From the NCBI RefSeq assembly GCF_963677125.1, contig NZ_OY781882.1, positions 2,116,501 through 2,180,500 on the forward strand: DNA of 64,000 bases. The letters run 5' to 3'. The position numbers were made by a program, and so were the translations under genes. Numbering within the stretch: the stretch's first letter is position 1; the number at the start of each line of letters is the position of its first letter. The stretch comes from an uncultured Desulfobacter sp. GTDB lineage: Bacteria; Desulfobacterota; Desulfobacteria; Desulfobacterales; Desulfobacteraceae. Positions 55,834 to 64,000 of this stretch are shown here, piece after piece. The notes beneath the pieces are model-generated. The model was given only the letters and a program-made list of their open reading frames with translations. It had not been told where the DNA came from and ran no database searches.

Positions 55834-55992
55834 ACTACTGCGCCAACTCCCATATTCCAGGTGGTTTCAAAATTTTATGCTATGCCGGGCTATATTTTAA
55901 TCCAAACTTGGTATATAATTTAAGTTTAATTTAAAATTTCGATACAATTTTCAATATTGCTTTAATATTGTATATCATACCAGAATCACTTT

Positions 55993-58008
55993 ATGAACTT
56001 ATTTGATGGCAGAACACAGGATACGACCGCAGACCAGGGGTATGATGCCCGGTCCATAGAGGTGCTTAAGGGCCTTGATCCGGTCAAGCGCAGACCCGGC
56101 ATGTACACGGACACCGCAAGTCCGAACCACTTGGCCTTTGAGGTTATTGACAATAGTGTGGATGAGGCCATTGCAGGCTTTGCCACACGCATTGATGTCA
56201 CGCTGACCCAGGCCAACACAATAATCGTATCGGACAACGGCCGAGGGATGCCGGTGGACATCCATCCCCAGGAAGGGATTTCCGGTGTCGAACTAATCAT
56301 GACCAAGCTGCATGCAGGCGCCAAATTTTCAAGCAAAGATTATGCATTTTCCGGCGGACTCCACGGCGTTGGGGTTTCGGTGGTCAACGCCCTGTCCACC
56401 CATCTGCGCATTGAAATTTGTCGGAACAAAAAACGGTACACCATTGAATTTCAAAACGGCGATAGAACAAAAGATCTTGAAGAAGCCGGAAAGGCTGCCA
56501 ATACTGGGACCACCCTGGAATTCAAACCCGACCCGGCCTATTTTGATACGGATCATTTCAATGTGACGGCCATTAAGGCAGCGTTAAAATCCAAGGCGGT
56601 ACTGTGCCGGGGACTGACTACCTCCTTTACTGTTGAAGAGACCAAAGAGACCGATACTTGGCACTATGACCAGGGTCTGGATCAATATCTTCAAGAGATG
56701 ATCAACAGTACCAAAACCATTTTCCCGGAACCGTTCACAGGTTCTGCCGACAATGATGAATTAAAGGCGGTGTGGGCGGTAAACTGGGGGCAGGAAGATG
56801 CCCTTGACATTGAAGAAAGCTATGTCAACCTGATTCCCACAAAACTTGGGGGAACCCATGTCAACGGATTCAGATCCGGCTTGCTGGAGTCTGTTAAGGA
56901 GTTCTGCAAGTTTCGAAACATTTTACCCAAAGGCGTGTTTCTGACCCCCGAAGATATATGGCAGAAGGTGGGCTATGTATTGTCCATAAAACTTGCGGAA
57001 GCCCAGTTTTCAAGCCAGACCAAAGAACGACTCTCTTCACGGCACTGTGCGGGCCTTGTGAACATTCAAGTTAGGGATGCATTCAGTCTTTGGCTGAACC
57101 AGAACGTAGCGTTGGGCGAAGCCCTTGCCCAGGCAGCCATTGAAAATGCCAGAAGCCGTGAAAGAAAGCGCAAAAAAGTCTCTTTGAAAACCCGGACCAG
57201 TGGCGCCTCTTTGCCGGCTAAACTGTCAGACTGCACCAGTGATGACCAAAGCCAGCGGGAGCTTTTTTTTGTGGAGGGCGACTCTGCCGGCGGTTCGGCC
57301 AAGCAGGCCAGAGACAGGCGCTTCCAGGCCATTATGCCCCTGCGGGGAAAAATCCTGAACACCTGGGATTTGAATTCTTCGGCCATACTTGAATCCAAGG
57401 AAATCCGGGATATATCCCAGGTTCTGGGTGTAATTCCGGGATCAACAGACATTTCCAAACTGCGCTACAACAAGCTATGTATCTTGGCTGATGCGGACTC
57501 CGATGGGCTGCATATTGCGACGCTTTTATGTGCACTTTTTCTAAGACACTTTCCCGAAGTGGTCCGACAAGGCCATGTGTTTGTGGCCATGCCCCCCCTT
57601 TACCGGATTGATATGGGAAAAGAGGTGTTTTATGCCCTGGATGATTCAGAAAGAAACGCCATTACCAAGCGGCTGGGCCGACGAAAAAAGCCTGGAAAAA
57701 TAAATATCCAGCGTTTCAAGGGGTTAGGAGAGATGAACCCCGCTCAACTTCGAGAGACCACCATTGCCCCGGACTCCCGGCGCCTGGTTCAGCTGACAAT
57801 AACGGATGAATCAGATGCCGGAGAGCATCAAATCGACATGTCCCGGGAAAATGAAGAATCGCCATCCACCTCAACAGAAAGCGAAAAGTCATCTGATTTC
57901 CCGATAAAAGATGATGTATTTCAGGTCATGGACATGCTTTTAAGCAAAAAAAGAGCCCGGGACCGGAAACGCTGGATTGAAACCCACGGAGTAATCAAAG
58001 AGATTTAA
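55993..58008 (+). CDS. parE: DNA topoisomerase IV subunit B
   Basis: 671 residues. ATPase subunit: [24 protein letters not shown] near 35, SDNGRGMPV near 78, [15 protein letters not shown] near 120, and the TOPRIM part [20 protein letters not shown] near 430 and DADSDGLHI. The lengths and [17 protein letters not shown] point to ParE rather than GyrB. Together with ParC it removes links between daughter chromosomes. ParC starts 5 bases after the stop. No intein. Confidence 0.9.
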   Translation: MNLFDGRTQDTTADQGYDARSIEVLKGLDPVKRRPGMYTDTASPNHLAFEVIDNSVDEAIAGFATRIDVTLTQANTIIVSDNGRGMPVDIHPQEGISGVELIMTKLHAGAKFSSKDYAFSGGLHGVGVSVVNALSTHLRIEICRNKKRYTIEFQNGDRTKDLEEAGKAANTGTTLEFKPDPAYFDTDHFNVTAIKAALKSKAVLCRGLTTSFTVEETKETDTWHYDQGLDQYLQEMINSTKTIFPEPFTGSADNDELKAVWAVNWGQEDALDIEESYVNLIPTKLGGTHVNGFRSGLLESVKEFCKFRNILPKGVFLTPEDIWQKVGYVLSIKLAEAQFSSQTKERLSSRHCAGLVNIQVRDAFSLWLNQNVALGEALAQAAIENARSRERKRKKVSLKTRTSGASLPAKLSDCTSDDQSQRELFFVEGDSAGGSAKQARDRRFQAIMPLRGKILNTWDLNSSAILESKEIRDISQVLGVIPGSTDISKLRYNKLCILADADSDGLHIATLLCALFLRHFPEVVRQGHVFVAMPPLYRIDMGKEVFYALDDSERNAITKRLGRRKKPGKINIQRFKGLGEMNPAQLRETTIAPDSRRLVQLTITDESDAGEHQIDMSRENEESPSTSTESEKSSDFPIKDDVFQVMDMLLSKKRARDRKRWIETHGVIKEI

Positions 58009-58013
58009 TACGC

Positions 58014-60296
58014 ATGACCCAGACCCCAAGTTCCAGTGTTGAAGAATTTGAACGCCAGCCTTTCCAAGAGTTCACCCAAAACGCGTACCTGAACTACTCC
58101 ATGTATGTCATTTTGGACCGAGCCCTGCCCCATATCGGTGACGGACTCAAACCCGTCCAGCGCCGGATCATATACTCCATGAGCCAGCTTGGACTCTCAT
58201 CCACAGCCAAATTTAAAAAATCGGCCAGGACTGTGGGTGATGTCCTGGGTAAATTTCACCCCCATGGAGATACGGCCTGTTACGAGGCCATGGTCTTGAT
58301 GGCCCAGCCGTTTTCTTTAAGATACCCCCTGGTGGACGGACAGGGCAACTGGGGTGATCCCAACGATCCCAAGTCCTTTGCAGCCATGCGGTATACGGAA
58401 TCAAGGCTGTCCAGATATGCAAAGCTTCTTTTGGACGAACTGGAGCAGGGCACGGTGGGATGGGTTCCCAATTTTGACGGCACACTGGAAGAACCCTCCC
58501 TGATGCCGGCCCGTCTGCCCAATATTCTGCTCAACGGCACCACCGGCATCGCCGTAGGTATGGCGACTTCCATCCCCCCCCATAATTTAAGGGAAGTGGC
58601 AAAGGCTTTGATCTTTCTCATTGAAAATGAAAACGCCGACATCAATGACTTGTGCAAATTCATTAAAGGCCCTGATTTTCCCACACAAGCTGAAATCATA
58701 ACCCCGGCAAATGAAATCAGCGACATCTATGAAAAAGGCAAAGGACGCGTAAAAATGAGGGCCCAGTATATTATAGAGGATGGGGAACTGGTATTCACAG
58801 CCCTTCCCTATCATGCGTCCGCAGAAAAAATCTACGAGCAGATCGCCGCCCAGATCAGTGCCAAAAAACTACCGATGGTCTCGGATCTGCGGGATGAATC
58901 CGATCACGAGGAACCCACACGGCTGGTGGTGATGCCACGGTCAAACCGCGTAGATCTCGACGCCCTGGCAGACCACCTTTTTGCCACTACGGATCTTGAA
59001 AAATCATTTTCAATCAACATGAACATGATCGGCCTTGACGGTCGGCCAGGGGTAAAACCCCTAAAAGAGACCTTGAATGAATGGCTTGAGTTTAGAAAAT
59101 CCACCATTGAAAAAAAATTTCGTTTCCGTCTAGAAAAAATTATCAGCCGGCTGCATATCCTGGAAGGATTTAAAACCGTTTACCTTAACCTTGATCAGGT
59201 GATTGACATCATACGCAAGGCAGATGATCCGGCCAAAGAACTTATGGACACATTTGGCCTGTCCGAAATCCAGGTAAAGGCTGTTCTGGAAATCCGGCTG
59301 CGTCAGCTTGCCAGAATGGAAGAGATCAAAATCACCGAGGAGATGGCCGCGCTATCCAAAGAAAAGGCGCATTTAGACAAACTGTTGAACTCGCCTAAAG
59401 CATTTAAGGCGTTTATTATCAAAGAAATTGAAGATGACGCCAAAAATTTTGGAGACAAACGCAGATCCCCCATCAAGAAACGCAAGGAAGCAGAAGCATT
59501 CTCGGTTGTCGATGTCATTGAAGTGGAGCCTGTCACCATCATCCTCTCTGCCAATGGGTGGATAAGAACTGCAAAAGGCCATGAAATAGATCCTGAAAAT
59601 GTAAAATTCAAGACAGGGGATCATCTGTTGTGCCACCTGCGTACCCGATCTGACAAACCTATTGCGCTCATTGATACTTCGGGCCGGACATATACCCTGT
59701 TTTCCCATACCCTTCCCTCGGCCAGGGGAAACGGGGAACCTGTCACAGGGCATCTCTCCCTGGCCCCGGATACCAGCATATACACCATGATTGCCGCCGA
59801 AGATGAAGACCTGTTTCTCAACGGAGCCGACAATGGGTATGGCTATATCATCAAGTTCAGTGATTTTTTAACCAATTTTAAAAACGGAAAGGCAGTGATT
59901 ACTTTGTCCAAAAAAGATCTGCCCATGGCACCACTTCCCATACCGGATGTCAATTCCGACAATGTTGCCGCAATCACGACTAGCGGCAGGATGCTGATCT
60001 TTCCAGTCAACCAGCTGCCTCGCCTAAAAAAAGGTAAAGGCAACAAAATAATCCATATTCCGGCTTCCGGCAAAAGCAAAAACACCCCTGAAAAGCTTAA
60101 GTTTCTAAAAATATTGCCTTTAAGTTCAAATCTTGTTATATATTCGGGCAAACATCTCTTGCGGCTGACACCAGGCAACCAGCAGGATTACACAAGCACT
60201 AGGGGGCGACGGGGGAAATTGCTTCCTCGTGGATACAGAAACGTTGATTATATTGAAATTATCCCCATACGGCCGACGATAGATGATATGGATTAA
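58014..60296 (+). CDS. parC: DNA topoisomerase IV subunit A
   Basis: 760 residues. [23 protein letters not shown] near 30, [12 protein letters not shown] near 82, and [10 protein letters not shown] with catalytic Tyr127. The C-terminal half is a beta-propeller-like DNA-wrapping domain. The position equal to E. coli Ser80 holds Thr87, and Glu91 equals Glu84, so the quinolone-interaction pair is Thr/Glu. The stop overlaps the next start by one base (TAATG). Confidence 0.9.
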   Translation: MTQTPSSSVEEFERQPFQEFTQNAYLNYSMYVILDRALPHIGDGLKPVQRRIIYSMSQLGLSSTAKFKKSARTVGDVLGKFHPHGDTACYEAMVLMAQPFSLRYPLVDGQGNWGDPNDPKSFAAMRYTESRLSRYAKLLLDELEQGTVGWVPNFDGTLEEPSLMPARLPNILLNGTTGIAVGMATSIPPHNLREVAKALIFLIENENADINDLCKFIKGPDFPTQAEIITPANEISDIYEKGKGRVKMRAQYIIEDGELVFTALPYHASAEKIYEQIAAQISAKKLPMVSDLRDESDHEEPTRLVVMPRSNRVDLDALADHLFATTDLEKSFSINMNMIGLDGRPGVKPLKETLNEWLEFRKSTIEKKFRFRLEKIISRLHILEGFKTVYLNLDQVIDIIRKADDPAKELMDTFGLSEIQVKAVLEIRLRQLARMEEIKITEEMAALSKEKAHLDKLLNSPKAFKAFIIKEIEDDAKNFGDKRRSPIKKRKEAEAFSVVDVIEVEPVTIILSANGWIRTAKGHEIDPENVKFKTGDHLLCHLRTRSDKPIALIDTSGRTYTLFSHTLPSARGNGEPVTGHLSLAPDTSIYTMIAAEDEDLFLNGADNGYGYIIKFSDFLTNFKNGKAVITLSKKDLPMAPLPIPDVNSDNVAAITTSGRMLIFPVNQLPRLKKGKGNKIIHIPASGKSKNTPEKLKFLKILPLSSNLVIYSGKHLLRLTPGNQQDYTSTRGRRGKLLPRGYRNVDYIEIIPIRPTIDDMD

Positions 60297-61687
60297 TGAA
60301 ATCATTTTTAACTAAACATTTTATACTTTTACTTCTCATTATTTTAACCTTAGGGCTTGTAAGCTTTTGTGTATTCATTGAACACAAGGATGTCGACAGT
60401 GCCCTAAACACGGTAGAAAAGATACGCAAAAACGGCAAATTACGTTTAATTACAAACAGAGCTATCAACACCTATTATCTGTACAATGACAAACCCATGG
60501 GGTTTGAGTATGATCTGGCTTGTGAATTTGCCAAATTCATGAATGTGGAGCTTGATGTCATCACTCCCGGCTGGAACAACATGTTCTCGTATCTCGAACA
60601 GGACAAAGGCGATTTTATTGCCGCAGGGATTTCCATTACAGCCCCGCGCCTGGAATATGTAGATTTTTCTATTCCCTACATGACCATACAGCAACGTATT
60701 ATTCACCATAATCTCACATTTAATCCCAAGGACATCAACGACATGAAGTATAAAATTTTTCATGTCAGACGAGGGACATCTTATCATTACAGACTGGCAG
60801 ATATAAAAGCCTCCGGCGTTCCTCTGGAGTATGTGCTGCATAACAACATCCCCACCGAAGAGCTCATCGGCATGGTCCATGACAGGGAGATCAAATTCAC
60901 CATTGCCGATTCAAATATCGCCCTGCTCAGTCGGCGCTTTTTTCCGGACATACGCATCGGTACCCCCATCCAGGAACGTGAATCTCTGGCCTGGGCAGTC
61001 CGAAAAAATGATAGTGAGATGCTCAAACAAATTAATAAATTTTTGCTTCATGCCACCAACACAGGCATTCTCAAACGCATTACAACCAAATACTATGGCA
61101 ACATCGACGACTTTGACGCCTATGAGCTGAAAAAATTCCATGAGCGTGTCAATACCCGATTGCCTAAATACAAAAACGTGATCAAGGTAGAATCGGCCAA
61201 GCACGGATTTGACTGGCGTCTTATCGCGGCAATTGCGTACCAGGAATCCCACTTTAACCCGGATGCAAAAAGTTTTACCAATGTTTGCGGATTGATGCAG
61301 ATCACTAACGCAACCGCAAAGGAAATGGGTATTGAAAACCGCCGAGACCCTCAGCAGAGCATCCGTGCAGGGATAAAATACCTGGCATTGATGTACAAAC
61401 GGTTTGATTTCATAAAAGATGAGTCCCAGCGACTGTTGTTTGCCATGGCAAGTTATAATATCGGATATGGGCACGTCAAAGACGCCATGAGCCTGGCAAA
61501 AAGGGAAGGGTATGATCCCAATACCTGGCAAGGGCTAAAGGCGACACTTCCTTTGTTAACCAAGGAAAAATATTATAACCAAACAAAATACGGATATGCC
61601 CGGGGCTGGGAACCGGTTCATTATGTGGAGCGTATCCAGACATATTTCGATATTCTAAAACAAAAAAAAGCGGTCATGGCCGGATAA
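60296..61687 (+). CDS. MltF-like membrane-bound lytic transglycosylase
   Basis: 463 residues. N-terminal membrane anchor (LLLLIILTLGLVSFCVF), a SBP_bac_3 periplasmic-binding-like domain (about 45-265: GFEYDLACEFAKFMNVELDV, AAGISITAPRLEYVDFS), then an SLT lytic transglycosylase domain with catalytic Glu in AYQESHFNPDAKS near 317 and NVCGLMQITNATAKE. It cuts peptidoglycan glycan strands by forming anhydro-muramic acid. Directly coupled to parC. Confidence 0.88.
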   Translation: MKSFLTKHFILLLLIILTLGLVSFCVFIEHKDVDSALNTVEKIRKNGKLRLITNRAINTYYLYNDKPMGFEYDLACEFAKFMNVELDVITPGWNNMFSYLEQDKGDFIAAGISITAPRLEYVDFSIPYMTIQQRIIHHNLTFNPKDINDMKYKIFHVRRGTSYHYRLADIKASGVPLEYVLHNNIPTEELIGMVHDREIKFTIADSNIALLSRRFFPDIRIGTPIQERESLAWAVRKNDSEMLKQINKFLLHATNTGILKRITTKYYGNIDDFDAYELKKFHERVNTRLPKYKNVIKVESAKHGFDWRLIAAIAYQESHFNPDAKSFTNVCGLMQITNATAKEMGIENRRDPQQSIRAGIKYLALMYKRFDFIKDESQRLLFAMASYNIGYGHVKDAMSLAKREGYDPNTWQGLKATLPLLTKEKYYNQTKYGYARGWEPVHYVERIQTYFDILKQKKAVMAG

Positions 61688-61806
61688 AAAGCTGTGGCAG
61701 GCTTGCAAGACATATCAATCTGCAGTGCGTTAATAAAATTCATCCAAAGCATTATTGCAGATACATACCAAATTTAAACGATTTATAACGAAAAATGAGA
61801 TCATGA

Positions 61807-63264
61807 ATGACCAGAAAAATTCTAATTAATGCAATGGATCCGGAAGAAAACCGGATTGCCATGGTTTTTGACAACAAACTGGATCAATTTCACATCGAAA
61901 CTGCTGCAAAAGCAGCAACCAAAGGCAATATATACAAGGGTGTTGTCACCCGGGTAGAACCTAGCCTGCAAGCCGTTTTCGTGGATTACGGCGCCGAGAA
62001 AAACGGATTCTTACAAAAAAACGAAATTCACCCGGATTATTTTCAGGAAGTTGAAAAAAACGACAGATCTTTGTTCAACTTAGTCAAAAAAGGCCAGGAA
62101 ATGATCGTTCAGGTCACCAAAGATCCGATTAATCTTAAAGGGGCGATGCTGACCACCTATATTTCCCTTCCCGGGCGTTTTGGCGTACTAATGCCGGGGA
62201 ACAACACCCGGGGCGTTTCCCGTAAAATCGTTGAGGAAGACGAACGAAAGCGGCTGGCCGGAATTCTCAAAAGCATGAAAATCACCGAAGGTTTCGGCAT
62301 GATTGTCAGAACCGCAGGTAAGGGCGCCACCAAAACGTTGCTGACATCAGATCTTCGTTATTTGATGCGTGTATGGAAAAACATTGACAAACTGGCCATG
62401 GAAAACCAGTCTCCCTGCCTACTCTATAAAGAACAAAGCCTAGCCGTACGTTCTTTAAGGGACTATTTTACTACGGATATCAAAGAGATCCTCATTGACA
62501 ATCCAGACACATACAAGGAAGTTCTGGACTTTATCGGGATGATTGCCCCCAAACAGAAAAAAATTGTCCGGCTGTTCAAAAGTGAAAAACCCATTTTTAC
62601 AAAATACCAGCTTGAGGAACAGATTTCATCCATATATAGAAGAGAGGTGTCGCTTAAATCCGGTGGTTTTATTGTAATTGAGCAAACAGAAGCCCTGGTT
62701 TCCATTGATGTCAACTCAGGCAAATCCACAAAAAGAAACAGCATTGAGGAGACCGCCTATCATACCAATCTTGAAGCGGCCGAAGAAGTGGCGCGGCAGT
62801 TGCGACTGCGTGATATGGGGGGGCTGATTGTCGTGGATTTTATTGACATGAAAGAACGTAGGCACAAGGCAGAGATCACCAAAACCATGAAAAAACATTT
62901 AAAATCCGATAAGGCCAGAACCAAGGTAGGTGGGATCACCGCCTTCGGCCTCCTTGAGATGTCCAGACAACGTATCCGCCACTCCATCACATACGGGGCC
63001 TATGAAACCTGCAGACATTGCAACGGCCGGGGCATGACGCCTTCTGTTGAAATCCAGGCACTTTCACTGCTTCGAACTTTGGCACTCAAAACCCTGAAAG
63101 CGGAACCTGATCAAAAATTTATCTGCCGGGTTCCCGAAGAGGTCGCGTATTACATGCTGAATACCAAAAGGGAAGAACTTCTCGATCTTGAAACAAAACG
63201 CCAGGTCGTCATAACTATTGAAATAGATAGGACCATGGTATCCGGCCAAAACAGCGTTAATTAA
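61807..63264 (+). CDS. rng: Ribonuclease G/E
   Basis: 485 residues, the length of RNase G and lacking the long C-terminal scaffold of RNase E. S1 domain near 40-130 (GNIYKGVVTRVEPSLQAVFVDYG), catalytic Asp region (VSIDVNSGKST, GGLIVVDFIDM near 305-345) and the zinc link CRHCNGRG near 405. Endonuclease for rRNA maturation and mRNA decay. No clear ribosome site; ATGAATGACC gives two nearby ATGs, the second in frame. Confidence 0.92.
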   Translation: MTRKILINAMDPEENRIAMVFDNKLDQFHIETAAKAATKGNIYKGVVTRVEPSLQAVFVDYGAEKNGFLQKNEIHPDYFQEVEKNDRSLFNLVKKGQEMIVQVTKDPINLKGAMLTTYISLPGRFGVLMPGNNTRGVSRKIVEEDERKRLAGILKSMKITEGFGMIVRTAGKGATKTLLTSDLRYLMRVWKNIDKLAMENQSPCLLYKEQSLAVRSLRDYFTTDIKEILIDNPDTYKEVLDFIGMIAPKQKKIVRLFKSEKPIFTKYQLEEQISSIYRREVSLKSGGFIVIEQTEALVSIDVNSGKSTKRNSIEETAYHTNLEAAEEVARQLRLRDMGGLIVVDFIDMKERRHKAEITKTMKKHLKSDKARTKVGGITAFGLLEMSRQRIRHSITYGAYETCRHCNGRGMTPSVEIQALSLLRTLALKTLKAEPDQKFICRVPEEVAYYMLNTKREELLDLETKRQVVITIEIDRTMVSGQNSVN

Positions 63265-63272
63265 TGTTTGAA

Positions 63273-63379
63273 CCAAAAGTCACCCATCTGCGGCGTTGCA
63301 TAAAAATTTACAATCCTCACATACTTTAGTATGCTCCGGTTGTAATTTTTTATGCGCCTTGCATCTGGGCAACTTTTGG
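63273..63379. repeat. Dispersed-type long palindrome downstream of rng
   Basis: CCAAAAGT...CCCATCTGC at the left pairs with GCATCTGGGC...ACTTTTGG at the right, and TGCATAAAAATTTACAA pairs with TTGTAATTTTTTATGCG; the centre is CATACTTTAGTATGC. A hairpin of about 45-base arms. It may end the rng transcript or be a mobile palindrome. Confidence 0.7.
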
Positions 63380-63420
63380 CCCAAACACGGTCAGGCGTTC
63401 AGACACTAAGTAAGGTCAAC

Positions 63421-63450
63421 TTGACAATATCTAAATTTTTATTGTATCTG
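63421..63450 (+). promoter_or_regulatory. Possible promoter before the LysM gene
   Basis: TTGACA at 63421-63426, followed after 18 bases by TATCTG (63445-63450). The -35 box is consensus but the -10 is poor. It lies between the palindrome and the AAAGGAG ribosome site. Confidence 0.35.
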
Positions 63451-63485
63451 AAACAACCCTATAGTGAGTTTAGAAAGGAGAAACG

Positions 63486-64000
63486 TTGCGGACTTACAGG
63501 CAAAAACGGCAAAAAAAAATGCCGATCATCGTCCTTGCCGTGGTTATTGCAGCAGCCCTCATAGTGATCTGGATTGTCATGGGCAGGCTACCCGGCGACA
63601 CGATGCGAACACAGGAGCAAGATACACAAGTTGCCCAAAAAAACTTAGGAAGCAATAAAACAGATGCGTTGTCGGGGGGGGTCGTCAAACAAATAAACAA
63701 GCCCACGGTCATTGATTATAATGAACTTGCAAAAGAAAGCATTATGAAGGACCTGATGGCCTCCCGTAAAAAGGACCTAGGACTCAATGACAGTGTAGAT
63801 CTGGTTGTCAAGTCCAATGAGACGTTTACCGTGGGAGGCAATACGGTTTCCATGGAAAAAATACTGGAACAGGCCTTTGCAGACAAGGGCAAGGTGCTTG
63901 AAAAAAAACTTGACGAATCTGGTGCCCAAACACCTGTAAGGTTAACTACCTACGGAGTTTATGTGGTCCAACCGGGGGACAATATCTGGAACATCCACTT
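63486..64000 (+). CDS. Membrane-anchored LysM-domain protein (N-terminal part)
   Basis: About 171 residues are visible; the gene runs off the window. TTG start with AAAGGAG five bases before. A membrane helix covers about residues 13-31 (PIIVLAVVIAAALIVIWIV). The linker is polar, and near the edge YVVQPGDNIWNIH begins a LysM fold, which binds peptidoglycan. A cell-wall-associated role is likely. Other frames here (for example 63464-63658) are shadows. Confidence 0.75.
   Translation, partial: MRTYRQKRQKKMPIIVLAVVIAAALIVIWIVMGRLPGDTMRTQEQDTQVAQKNLGSNKTDALSGGVVKQINKPTVIDYNELAKESIMKDLMASRKKDLGLNDSVDLVVKSNETFTVGGNTVSMEKILEQAFADKGKVLEKKLDESGAQTPVRLTTYGVYVVQPGDNIWNIH

Overview
The window looks like chromosomal DNA of an anaerobic, motile, Gram-negative Desulfobacterota bacterium (a Desulfobacter-type sulfate reducer is my best guess). 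The reasons are the gene content (a selenocysteine-encoded SelD, an F0-only atp operon, RecBCD, a large CheX-containing chemotaxis cluster, a PEP-CTERM protein) and the style of the intergenic repeats. The genus is an inference; no rRNA is present.

Layout. 1-3.1 kb: tail of an ACT-domain protein, then a GspE/PilB-type ATPase followed by an HDOD protein. 3.2-7.0 kb, minus strand: a membrane sensor kinase whose phospho-acceptor His is replaced by Asp, and a small operon of PilZ protein, unknown protein and zinc-ribbon ParA-like ATPase. 7.2-8.9 kb: atpZ-atpI-atpB-atpE, closed by a strong terminator. 9.0-13.5 kb: class II DAHP synthase, nitrilase-family amidohydrolase, RfaE2 heptose adenylyltransferase, PgeF-type laccase-domain protein and SelD, all minus strand and tightly packed. 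13.5-16.8 kb: repeat-rich region with an unknown small protein, a ferritin-like protein, a receiver-DHp protein and a receiver pseudogene. 16.8-28.6 kb: chemotaxis/phosphorelay cluster cheW-mcp-cheA-cheD-HDOD-cheY-cheX-cheB-PAS/DHp-receiver-cheR, then a PEP-CTERM exported protein. 28.8-38.0 kb: recC-recB-recD on the minus strand.

38.3-48.15 kb is an integrated element of about 9.8 kb. It lies between the 3' end of the tmRNA gene ssrA and a 14-bp duplicate of that end (TGGTGGAGGCGACG at 38305 and 48137). It carries a tyrosine integrase, a small HTH/excisionase-like protein, a CHC2 zinc-finger primase, a P-loop helicase-like ATPase and about ten small genes of unknown function. There are no recognisable capsid, tail, lysis or conjugation genes, so it resembles a satellite or P4-like replicating island. 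It also contains paired direct repeats upstream of the HTH gene and a motif of about 20 bp that occurs in a promoter and twice inside the gene that promoter drives.

48.1-64 kb: ssrA-smpB-ptsI-ptsH (minus), a LOG-family protein (plus), a 1288-residue class I adenylate cyclase-like protein with pentapeptide repeats (minus), then parE-parC-mltF-like-rng and the start of a LysM membrane protein (plus).

The most interesting items are selD read through an in-frame UGA at codon 18; the ssrA-integrated element and its repeats; a set of signalling proteins in which one has an ATPase domain but no His while two have DHp His boxes but no ATPase domain; and several families of dispersed intergenic repeats and MITE-like palindromes concentrated in the first 27 kb.
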